DNA from: JACWAE01 sp963847595
GTDB taxonomy: Bacteria > Chloroflexota > Dehalococcoidia > SZUA-161
Assembly (NCBI GenBank): GCA_963847595.1
Contig: CAWKAJ010000002.1
Location: forward strand, 496,001-560,000
Length of the DNA stretch: 64,000 nucleotides
Reading direction: 5' to 3'
Part shown: one piece after another, positions 8,718 to 15,257 of the stretch
How the letters are laid out: the number at the start of each line of letters is the position of its first letter
Position numbering within the stretch: the stretch's first letter is position 1
The notes under the pieces: model-generated
Told to the model about the DNA's origin: nothing
Databases searched by the model: none
What the model saw: the letters and a program-made list of their open reading frames with translations, nothing else
Position numbers and translations under genes: made by a program

Positions 8718-9128
8718 TTGACATCGAGCGGAAAAGCAAAGGTTTTACTGGTTAAGCACTGGATGGAGATACATGACCGCGGTGTGAAAAGCGTGGTAGC
8801 ACGCCTGAGGGATGCCGGCTTCGAGGTTGTCTATATGGTGTATCAGCGCCCCGAGGAGATAGTAGCCGCTGCTATTCAGGAAGATGCGAATGTCATAGGT
8901 ATGAGCTTTTCCACCGGGGCTTACGATGCCCATGTGCCGGCAGTGGTGCACGATATGAAGAAGAAGGGACTCAAAGACGTTATGCTGCTGGTGGGAGGCT
9001 TGATACCGGATGAAGATATTCCCGGATTGAAGAAACAGGGCGTCAAGGAGGTGTTCGGCGCTGGGTCAGATTTAAACAAATTGATCGAGCTGATAAACAC
9101 CGTTGGCCCAAAAGCAGCTAGAGTATAA
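8718..9128 (+). CDS. B12-binding small subunit of acyl-CoA mutase
   Basis: A 136-residue free-standing cobalamin-binding domain, the same length as IcmB and HcmB. The base-off, His-on motif DxHxxG is present as E17-I-H19-D-R-G22, so the cobalt-ligating His is kept while the Asp that tunes it is Glu. The SxL-like and GG blocks are FSTGAYDAH and LLVGGLIPDED. Start is TTG with an ideal GAGGAGG 8 nt upstream. It lies 49 bp after the large subunit and forms a two-chain mutase with it. Confidence 0.88.
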   Translation: MTSSGKAKVLLVKHWMEIHDRGVKSVVARLRDAGFEVVYMVYQRPEEIVAAAIQEDANVIGMSFSTGAYDAHVPAVVHDMKKKGLKDVMLLVGGLIPDEDIPGLKKQGVKEVFGAGSDLNKLIELINTVGPKAARV

Positions 9129-9162
9129 TCATTCAGCCTGAATCAATAGAAGGGAGAATACA

Positions 9163-9960
9163 ATGAATTTCGAAACTATTATCGTGGAGAAGAAGGATGG
9201 GGTAGCCAAGATAACCTTCAACAGGCCGCAGGTACTGAACGCGTTCAACCCTCAGATGTCTGACGAGCTTAAAGCTGCGGTCAAGGACATTGCTGCTGAC
9301 AAAGAAGTCAGAGTAGTGGTCTTCAACGGCGCAGGCGACCGCGCGTTCATGGCCGGCGCGGATATCGATAAGACGATACTGCACTGGGTGGAAATGACGA
9401 AGAAGGGCGGCAGGGTCAGGGACGACCACGAACGTTACTTCTCACCCACGATGCTTGAGGAACTGCCTCAGCCCGTGATAGCTGCCATCAATGGCATCGC
9501 TTTCGGCATGGGCTGCGAGATTGCACTGGGCTGTGATATCAGGATAGCCACTGAAACCTCTCAGTTCGGCCAGCCCGAGATAAAGCTGGGCATTATGTGC
9601 GGCGGCGGAGGCAGCGTCAGGATGACACGCCTGGTGGGCAAGGGCAAGTCCATGGAGATGTGCCTCACTGGAGACCCCATCAACGCCCAGGAGGCCTACC
9701 GAATAGGCCTGGTGAACCAGGTTGTACCCCCAGATAAGCTTGAGGAAGCTGTCAATGCCATGGTGAAGAAGCTAATCAACAAGGGCGCTGTAGCCCTGGA
9801 TTACACCAAGAAGGCTGTCAACAAGACCATGAATGTCAGCGTGTATGAGGCTATTGATTACGAGAAGAAGCTGTTCTCAGACATCTTCAAGACCGAGGAC
9901 GCCGCCGAGGGAGCCAAAGCCTTCCTTGAAAAGAGAAAACCCAACTTCAAGGGAAAGTAA
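9163..9960 (+). CDS. Enoyl-CoA hydratase (crotonase family)
   Basis: A 265-residue, near-canonical crotonase. The oxyanion-hole segment is DRAFMAGADIDK; both catalytic Glu positions are present (GMGCEIALGCD and FGQPEIKLG). The glycine loop after the second Glu is IMCGGGGSVRMTR. The DNA spells an insertion near residue 75 (HWVEMTKKGGRVRDDHERYF) compared with short crotonases. AAGGGAG lies before the ATG. It is the last gene of the mutase operon and is followed by a hairpin terminator. It probably hydrates the unsaturated CoA ester that comes before or after the rearrangement; this is inference from context. Confidence 0.87.
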   Translation: MNFETIIVEKKDGVAKITFNRPQVLNAFNPQMSDELKAAVKDIAADKEVRVVVFNGAGDRAFMAGADIDKTILHWVEMTKKGGRVRDDHERYFSPTMLEELPQPVIAAINGIAFGMGCEIALGCDIRIATETSQFGQPEIKLGIMCGGGGSVRMTRLVGKGKSMEMCLTGDPINAQEAYRIGLVNQVVPPDKLEEAVNAMVKKLINKGAVALDYTKKAVNKTMNVSVYEAIDYEKKLFSDIFKTEDAAEGAKAFLEKRKPNFKGK

Positions 9961-9988
9961 CAGCTTCCCAGGATTAATCTCGAAATAG

Positions 9989-10024
9989 AAGAGGTAGGTC
10001 GGTGAATTCATCGGCCTATCTCTT
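9989..10024 (+). terminator. Hairpin terminator after the mutase operon, possibly bidirectional
   Basis: A 16-bp stem (9989-10004 with 10009-10024) and an AATT loop; the few mismatches are all G-U pairs. A short, imperfect U-rich run follows on the plus strand, and the minus strand also ends U-rich (TTCTATTT). The rest of 9961-10321 contains two promoter-like sequences and no convincing gene. Confidence 0.55.
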
Positions 10025-10094
10025 TCATATTCAGGGTGAGTTAAGCAATGCGGCACTCACCTTATAGCTCTGCGCTGGGAGCTTTCGTGATCAA

Positions 10095-10124
10095 ATAATA
10101 GCACATTAGTTCTAATATTGTCAA
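10095..10124 (-). promoter_or_regulatory. Orphan sigma70-like promoter pointing at the terminator hairpin
   Basis: Minus strand TTGACA (complement of 10119-10124), an 18-nt spacer and TATTAT (complement of 10095-10100). No protein gene lies downstream on this strand; the transcript would be about 100 nt, contain a GGTGAGT/ACTCACC stem, and end in the hairpin at 9989-10024. It is a possible small-RNA promoter. Confidence 0.4.
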
Positions 10125-10173
10125 GGTAGAAATGTCGCATAATCTTTCTCCCTCTACCGCAGCGCTGCTGAAC

Positions 10174-10201
10174 TTGACATTTTCTGATTTAATGGTATCA
10201 T
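10174..10201 (+). promoter_or_regulatory. Sigma70-like promoter of the zinc-ribbon protein gene
   Basis: TTGACA at 10174-10179, a 16-nt spacer and TATCAT at 10196-10201, about 120 nt upstream of the ATG at 10322, which has AGGAGGT just before it. Confidence 0.5.
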
Positions 10202-10321
10202 AGACTTAATAACCTGCTATAAGTTTGTAATTCCCCGACCTGTTCTATCAGCCAAGCATTCCCCAGGCCATGGATGATCAAACTCTAATCAGGTCTCAAG
10301 CATAGAAGAAGGAGGTCATCC

Positions 10322-10624
10322 ATGAGCTACGCGGATAAAACTCTTACCTGCTCGGATTGCGGCACAGGTTTTACCTTTAGCGCTTCTGAGCAGGAGTTCT
10401 TCGCTTCGAAGGGCTTCACCAACGAGCCGGGGCGTTGTCCTGACTGCCGGGCAGCCAGAAAACAGCAGCGCGGTGGTGGTTATAGCGGCGGAGGCTCCCG
10501 ACAGCCAAGGGAAATGTTCCCTGCTGTATGCGCCTCTTGCGGCAAAAGCACCCAGGTACCCTTCGAGCCGCGAAACGGGCGACCGGTTTATTGCTCTGAC
10601 TGCTACTCTAAGTCGAGGCGGTAG
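10322..10624 (+). CDS. Small zinc-ribbon protein
   Basis: A 100-residue protein with two zinc-ribbon units. The first has CSDCG near residue 10 and CPDC near 39. The second has CASCG near 70 and CSDC near 92. A Gly/Arg/Ser-rich linker (RGGGYSGGGSRQP) joins them. The first half matches the 'probable zinc-ribbon' domain often seen in Chloroflexota, and the second the CxxC-x-CxxC type. Function is unknown; nucleic-acid or protein binding is a reasonable guess. It has its own promoter and AAGGAGGTC before the ATG. Confidence 0.8.
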   Translation: MSYADKTLTCSDCGTGFTFSASEQEFFASKGFTNEPGRCPDCRAARKQQRGGGYSGGGSRQPREMFPAVCASCGKSTQVPFEPRNGRPVYCSDCYSKSRR

Positions 10625-10861
10625 AGATAACCGGAAGCAGTTGGCTTCAGTCCCCCGAATCGCTTTAAGAAACTAGGCTGAGGATAACGGGCAATTGGGA
10701 ATGGTGCCCGATTCCTCTTTTCGCCACGCCATATTATTTTGCATCCACTATATCCTCCGCTTGCACCGTTTTGGGGCATATCCCCTGGAGTGCTCTCAAA
10801 TTGATTTGACCGGGGCCTATCAATGGAGCAGTTTTCCCATTCTGCACGAGGAGGGGTTGAG

Positions 10862-11071
10862 ATGGAGAATAAGCACGTGACAGCACATGATAGCGATTGT
10901 GAGGTGTGTATTCATCACTGGTTAATAAATGAGAGGAATTTCGGCGTTTGCAAGAAGTGTGGAGAGAGCAAGCAGTTTAGCAGCGGTTCATGGTACGACG
11001 CAAGCATCAGAAAGAATTCGCAGACCAAATCCGGCAAGGCGCCTCAAGGTGTTCCAGACACCAAGGGCTAA
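10862..11071 (+). CDS. Small hypothetical Cys/His-rich protein
   Basis: A 69-residue protein with CEVCIHHW near the start and CKKCGESKQF about 20 residues later, which would make one zinc-binding site. The downstream part is polar and probably disordered. I chose the ATG at 10862 rather than the one at 10823 because GAGGAGGGG lies just before it and the conserved-looking part starts after it. The family is not recognised. It sits among other small stress- or redox-like genes. Confidence 0.55.
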   Translation: MENKHVTAHDSDCEVCIHHWLINERNFGVCKKCGESKQFSSGSWYDASIRKNSQTKSGKAPQGVPDTKG

Positions 11072-11298
11072 CCTACTCCTTTGGCAACGCATTCTTCGTC
11101 GTGACAGGAGTCACCACGCTACATTTGTGTAGTCCAGAGCAGATGCCCAATCCGTCCTACAACCTACTGATAGCAGTACCTTTTTCCCATCAATACTCCC
11201 CGAAATATCTATGGCAAGTTTGATCAAGTAGCGCTAACATTCTAGCAGGTCAATTTACCGCGAATGTCCTGTAGGATTAGTATCGAGAGGTAAATACT

Positions 11299-11802
11299 AT
11301 GAAGAAAGTCAGTGATATCATGGCAGAGGATGTGGTGACTGCAGACCCCGAGATGTCCGTAACTGAAGCAGCCAAACTGATGCTTGAACAAGACGTGGGA
11401 TGCCTGGTGGTGATGAAGGAGAACAAGATAGGCGGTATAGTCACGGACAGGGACCTGCTGGCTTGTGCGGCACAGCGGCATAACATACAGAAATGCAGTA
11501 TTTCGAATCACATGAGCAGCCCAGTCGTGACCGTGCCACCTGAAACACTACTTATCAACCTGGCTAAGGTAATGGCAGCAAGCCGAATCAAGAGGGTTCC
11601 TATTACCGAAGCTGGCAAGCTTGTGGGAATTATTTCATTTTCTGATATCGCCAAAGATATGGATGAACAGGTTGCTGGCATGTGGTCGGAATGGCTCCAG
11701 TTGATAGCTGTGACAAAGACTTCTAATCAGCATCGCCGGGGGCGGGGATCCAACAGGCCAACCACAAACCAGGTCAAGGTTGCCGAGCACGGCCATTTAT
11801 AG
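11299..11802 (+). CDS. CBS-domain pair protein
   Basis: A 167-residue protein with two CBS domains: about residues 7-60 (VSDIMAEDVVTADPEMSVTEAAKLM ... GGIVTDRDLL) and 72-125 (HMSSPVVTVPPETLLINLAKVM ... GIISFSDIA). Such pairs bind adenosine nucleotides or S-adenosylmethionine and act as regulatory modules. There is no attached enzyme domain, and the C-terminal 40 residues are basic and low-complexity. The partner protein is unknown. The start has GAGAGGTAAAT upstream, a modest Shine-Dalgarno. Confidence 0.85.
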   Translation: MKKVSDIMAEDVVTADPEMSVTEAAKLMLEQDVGCLVVMKENKIGGIVTDRDLLACAAQRHNIQKCSISNHMSSPVVTVPPETLLINLAKVMAASRIKRVPITEAGKLVGIISFSDIAKDMDEQVAGMWSEWLQLIAVTKTSNQHRRGRGSNRPTTNQVKVAEHGHL

Positions 11803-11930
11803 AAAGCATTGACCATAACGCAGTCGAACACGCGATTTTGTGGGTGACGCACCGTTCCCCATCTTTTAGCCCTGATCCATTAATCTAGCGTAAGGCGGGG
11901 TATTGTTTCCTCCTACATCGAAGCATCGGG

Positions 11931-12185
11931 CTAGATTATACTCGCGACTACTATGATCACTAACCCCAGTCCGACTAAGACACATCTCCACCCAAGACCT
12001 TCGAAGTACCGCATAAGCGGTTTCCTGTTGAGCCAACCGTGTATGCAAACAGCGACGGCGAGTAGGATCGCAAAAATGATGTGATGGCCTGGTCCGCCTA
12101 CGCCCACTGAACTCGAGTCTACTATTCCTGAGACAAATGTGCCTATACCCAATAAGACCATGATGATGCTAATGCTTTTCCTCAT
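11931..12185 (-). CDS. Small membrane protein, DUF4405-like
   Basis: An 84-residue protein with about three hydrophobic segments: residues 4-20, 34-50 (HHIIFAILLAVAVCIHGWLN) and 66-83. His residues at membrane edges (GHHII, CIHGWLN) recall the haem- or quinone-type small membrane proteins of the DUF4405 group, often found next to ferredoxin genes, as here. I chose the internal ATG at 12185 because the upstream in-frame extension overlaps the ferredoxin remnant. Only weak GAAAG lies before it. Function unknown. Confidence 0.55.
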   Translation of the reverse strand: MRKSISIIMVLLGIGTFVSGIVDSSSVGVGGPGHHIIFAILLAVAVCIHGWLNRKPLMRYFEGLGWRCVLVGLGLVIIVVASII

Positions 12186-12211
12186 AACGGTTCTTTCTAT
12201 AATTTCCCAAT

Positions 12212-12502
12212 TCACGAGGTTAACAGACCATTGGTCAACCCGCGTAGCCAATTGCGCTCAGTTATATGAAATATATAGGTAGGTAATGGCCTTTTGAGAC
12301 AAGCCTCTACGCATTTCTTACACCCTTGGCATCTCACGGCATAATCCATGTGAGAGTGTTTATGAGCCAGCAGCTTTGCCTCTCCAATTACTCAATTGGG
12401 GCACGTTTCAACACATTTCCAGCACGCCTTACACAAATGGGGAACAAGTCGAATGTACTTTGTCTTGGTGTGTCGGATAATGGTATTATGAATCCTAATC
12501 AT
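12212..12502 (-). pseudogene. 2[4Fe-4S] ferredoxin-like gene interrupted by an in-frame TGA
   Basis: Reading the minus strand from an ATG at 12502, which has AAGGAGAT about 9 nt upstream, gives a protein with CKACWKCVETCPN, then TGA at codon 37 (complement of 12392-12394), then VIGEAKLL and a second cluster CQGCKKCVEAC, ending at a TGA at 12212. In this family the residue after CPN is usually Gly, so a GGA-to-TGA change is the simplest account. Both cysteine groups and the ribosome site are intact, so the damage is recent or a sequence error. The adjacent small membrane protein may have been its partner. Confidence 0.7.
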
Positions 12503-12554
12503 GCATTGTATCTCCTTTTCTGCGTGTAACAGCTATCAGATAAACGAGACCGAG

Positions 12555-13262
12555 TTACATGTGAGATTCCAAAGCCACCTGGCGGTAGATTTTAGCAGAG
12601 AGGTAAGCTTTGAGGTCATTCAGGGTCCCAACTAGCTCTGTTAGAGTGATCTCACCAGTCTCATGCAGACGATGAAACACATTGTTGTGCATGTTTTCCG
12701 CTTCGAAGCGTATGGTCTCAACATACCTGGAATAAACACTCAGGTCTTCGAGAGTGAGTCCGATATCCATAAGCTTCTTAACTGTTCGACCAATGTACAC
12801 ATCCAGGCTATCATACTGCTCACTCTTCGGGATGCGAGTAGAAAGCAGTAGCCCCATATTCTCTAACGCTTTCAAGGTCTTTTTAGGTAGTCCAGTGGCA
12901 GTAACCAGTTCCGTCAAAGACATGGTTTTTGATTCGTCTTCTGTTCCCAGAGGATGAAATAGTTCATCCAGAAAAGAACGCATCTCGGCAATATGGCCTA
13001 CTTCTTGCCCTTCACGCTTAGCCTGCATCACTAGCTTTATCACTGATAGGGGAAGAAACCTTTTCGCCTGCAGCTCTTTGATGAGGCGGATTTCTTCGAT
13101 GCACGCAGGGTCATAGTAAGCCATATTGCGGGCTGTCTTCACTGGAGGAGTGAGCAAGCCCTCTCGCAGGTAATAGTGTATGGTTTGAATAGAAATGCCA
13201 GCGGTTTTAGCCACCTGGCTAATCCGTATCATATTTTTCTTGCTTGTATCAGTCTTCCTCAT
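12555..13262 (-). CDS. MerR-family transcriptional regulator
   Basis: A 235-residue regulator. An N-terminal MerR winged helix-turn-helix covers about residues 12-80 (IRISQVAKTAGISIQTIHYYLREGLL, then a Tyr-Tyr-Asp wing). A second MerR-like segment follows at about 113-180 (SLTELVTATGLPKKTLKALENMGLL), and the C-terminus is helical. No metal-binding Cys set is visible, so it is not a classical metal sensor. It lies downstream of a promoter that contains a 23-bp perfect palindrome, which suggests autoregulation. Its other targets are unknown. Confidence 0.88.
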   Translation of the reverse strand: MRKTDTSKKNMIRISQVAKTAGISIQTIHYYLREGLLTPPVKTARNMAYYDPACIEEIRLIKELQAKRFLPLSVIKLVMQAKREGQEVGHIAEMRSFLDELFHPLGTEDESKTMSLTELVTATGLPKKTLKALENMGLLLSTRIPKSEQYDSLDVYIGRTVKKLMDIGLTLEDLSVYSRYVETIRFEAENMHNNVFHRLHETGEITLTELVGTLNDLKAYLSAKIYRQVALESHM

Positions 13263-13297
13263 TCTTTAAGCTCAAACTGTACTGGTTTGTTGCATAT

Positions 13298-13326
13298 AGT
13301 ATATAGTATTACTATATACTTGTCAA
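13298..13326 (-). promoter_or_regulatory. Promoter and operator of the MerR-type gene
   Basis: On the minus strand TTGACA (complement of 13321-13326) is followed after exactly 17 nt by TATACT (complement of 13298-13303). The whole spacer and -10 box form a perfect 23-bp palindrome, arms AGTATATAGTA and TACTATATACT around a single T, at 13298-13320. A protein on this site would block or reshape the promoter. The ATG lies about 30 nt past the expected start point. Confidence 0.8.
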
Positions 13327-13369
13327 TACGACGTCAGAAATTTTACCAAGTTGTGCTAGATGGACAGAG

Positions 13370-13404
13370 AATGGGGCAGGGCAGCGAAGCTGCCCTGCCC
13401 CATT
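13370..13404 (-). terminator. Strong GC-rich hairpin after the epimerase-like gene
   Basis: A perfect 16-bp stem (13370-13385 with 13389-13404) with a 3-nt loop. It lies about 80 bp past the stop of the gene ending at 13481 and before the next promoter, so it probably ends that transcript, although a poly-U run is lacking on either strand. A repeat-element origin is possible. Confidence 0.5.
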
Positions 13405-13480
13405 CCTATTTCTTAGCCCCCTCTCAATTAGTTAAGAGTAAAGTCAGACACAAAGAACATGTTAGAAGGCCTTGTTTCCT

Positions 13481-15055
13481 CTAATCCTTATCGGCACAAG
13501 AGATATCCTTAATGCAGTCCGCCGGGTAGAAGTTGTTCTCGTTTTTGTCATGATTGGGATACCACACCTGGGCAAAGAACGGGTTTCTCTTTGCCTCATC
13601 GTCATAGTTCCATGGCGGAGGCACGCACTCAGGACACCAGTGACCTGCTTTGAGGATAGTGTATGGTTTCCCTGCAAAAACGTGGCCCCGAGCGCATTTC
13701 CATTTGAGGGCATTATACATGTCGCCATTCCATCTCTTTGACAGGCACTCCCCGCCTCTGAATTTTGCCGCGCCTTGCAGGTCCTTAAGAGCAATCTTCT
13801 CTTTGGATTCATCATACCCGTGGTCAAGCCTGTGCCATGCCGGCTCGGGCTGCATCTGAGGCATATTTATGCCCCAAGCGGGAATCGCTTCATAAGTCTC
13901 ATAATTCTTAAAGAAGGCAGTGATCCGCATATCACATTTATTCTTGTACCAGTAGGCTGTTCCGTTCCTGTGATTATCAGCCATATTTCTCAAGATTTCG
14001 TACGTAGATTGCTCCATCTGTTTCTGAAGCTCAGGGTTCTTTCTGCATTCAGCAACCATCTGCTGCATCTCCGGCGGCATAGTCCTGGCTAAATCTTCCC
14101 AGTAGACATCGAGTGAGTCTCTCCAGTAATGCAAGTACTGATTGAGGATACGGCTATCTTCATAGTACTGCATGTGAAAGTTCCTCAGAGCGAACCATTT
14201 TCGCTCTGCACAGGATTCAATCCCGGATAACCCGTTGACTTGAAAGCTCTTGTTCATAAGATCATAACAAACGCACCTCATTTTAGGGCCGCCGCCCATG
14301 TTGTATGCCCTGCGCCAGAAATCGGAATCATCGGGAATATCGAGGCAACGGACAAGGCCGTATCCGGCATCACGGCTGGTTATGTTCTCCATGAAAGAAT
14401 CGATAGGCTGATGGAACATAATAGGGTCCATCAAACTACTGAATTCTGCATAGTCCACAGGCATGATATAGGTCATGCGCAGGGATGCCCAGTGCTTTAT
14501 GTTAGAATCCAGAACAGCCCTCTCGCCGGCAATCTTGGTTACGGCATAAAAATCGAAGATGGAAGGTTTGAGCGGGTCTCCCACTCTCCCCCAGTGAATA
14601 CTCTGCAGGCGGTCACCGGTCTCTGCTACAGTCCCGGTATAAACTAACCTGATGTGCTCGGCACCGTTAGGCTGCGCCTCAATCGCCTTGACTATGTTCT
14701 GTATGCCCTCGGTGTTGCATGCTTTAGCCGATTCAGGATAGTAATCGGCCTGAGGTGAAATGAAAGCCATGGCATCGAGTACCCAGTCAACTCCCCTGAC
14801 CGCTTCCTCGACGTCTGCATAGTTTGCTGCATCGCCCCATACTATCTTGAATCCCCCTCGTTCCGTTACCCCTTTTCCAGGAATCAGCTTAATCCCAACC
14901 TCTTCCTCATACTTTCGGAAAAGACCTTTGTTCTTCTCCGAAGGACGCAGCAGAACTACTATGTCGTACTTTTTCCGTTTCCCCCACAGCTCTTTAAAAG
15001 CCTCGTGTCCCATAGTACCCGATGCACCGAATAAACAGACCTTTTCCTTTTTCAT
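13481..15055 (-). CDS. NAD-dependent epimerase/dehydratase-like protein with C-terminal zinc-ribbon-like tail
   Basis: A 524-residue protein. Residues 1 to about 270 are an extended SDR: VCLFGASGTMGHEAF nucleotide-binding loop, LVYTGTVAETGDR strand, and the catalytic Tyr-x3-Lys as FYAVTKIAGE. The region after 300 is not part of ordinary epimerases. It is rich in aromatic and charged residues and ends with a possible metal site made of CARGHVF and HWCPEC (about residues 455-480). The substrate is unknown. It has its own promoter and terminator, and lies beside 4-hydroxybutyryl-CoA dehydratase on the same strand. Similar long forms may exist in anaerobic aromatic degraders, but I cannot confirm that here. 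Confidence 0.75.
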   Translation of the reverse strand: MKKEKVCLFGASGTMGHEAFKELWGKRKKYDIVVLLRPSEKNKGLFRKYEEEVGIKLIPGKGVTERGGFKIVWGDAANYADVEEAVRGVDWVLDAMAFISPQADYYPESAKACNTEGIQNIVKAIEAQPNGAEHIRLVYTGTVAETGDRLQSIHWGRVGDPLKPSIFDFYAVTKIAGERAVLDSNIKHWASLRMTYIMPVDYAEFSSLMDPIMFHQPIDSFMENITSRDAGYGLVRCLDIPDDSDFWRRAYNMGGGPKMRCVCYDLMNKSFQVNGLSGIESCAERKWFALRNFHMQYYEDSRILNQYLHYWRDSLDVYWEDLARTMPPEMQQMVAECRKNPELQKQMEQSTYEILRNMADNHRNGTAYWYKNKCDMRITAFFKNYETYEAIPAWGINMPQMQPEPAWHRLDHGYDESKEKIALKDLQGAAKFRGGECLSKRWNGDMYNALKWKCARGHVFAGKPYTILKAGHWCPECVPPPWNYDDEAKRNPFFAQVWYPNHDKNENNFYPADCIKDISCADKD

Positions 15056-15108
15056 AGCTCACCCCACTTTAATATGCGCCTATTTCTCAAAAAAGCTCTA
15101 CTGCCTAG

Positions 15109-15138
15109 ATAATAACCAGACATGAGTCAAAAAGTCAA
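15109..15138 (-). promoter_or_regulatory. Promoter of the epimerase-like gene
   Basis: Minus strand TTGACT (complement of 15133-15138), an 18-nt spacer, TATTAT (complement of 15109-15114), about 50 nt upstream of the ATG at 15055. Confidence 0.5.
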
Positions 15139-15196
15139 AAAAGAGGAGAAATCAGTAGCCAGGAGCGGATGCCCAGGCTACCCGCCCAAGGATGAC

Positions 15197-15229
15197 AAAA
15201 AAATAGGGGCTGCAAATTTGCAGCCCCTA
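15197..15229 (-). terminator. Intrinsic terminator of the 4-hydroxybutyryl-CoA dehydratase gene
   Basis: A perfect palindrome at 15204-15229 (arms TAGGGGCTGCAAA and TTTGCAGCCCCTA) followed on the minus strand by seven T (complement of 15197-15203). It lies 29 bp past the stop at 15258. Confidence 0.85.
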
Positions 15230-15257
15230 CAGAATTACCGACCGTTGTACGGCTAAC

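Noticed and set aside
4289..9960. Methylmalonyl-CoA/propionate pathway
   Set aside because: The mutase lacks the substrate-binding Tyr and Arg of methylmalonyl-CoA mutase, and no epimerase or MeaB-type chaperone gene is present.
12392..12394. In-frame TGA as a selenocysteine codon
   Set aside because: The family position is Gly, not a redox Cys, and I see no clear SECIS-type stem just after it; nonsense mutation or error is simpler.
13370..13404. Hairpin as part of a CRISPR or phage attachment site
   Set aside because: There is one copy only, no spacers, no integrase and no tRNA next to it.
15197..15229. Palindrome as a mobile repeat or operator
   Set aside because: Stem, position and a seven-T tail on the minus strand fit an intrinsic terminator.
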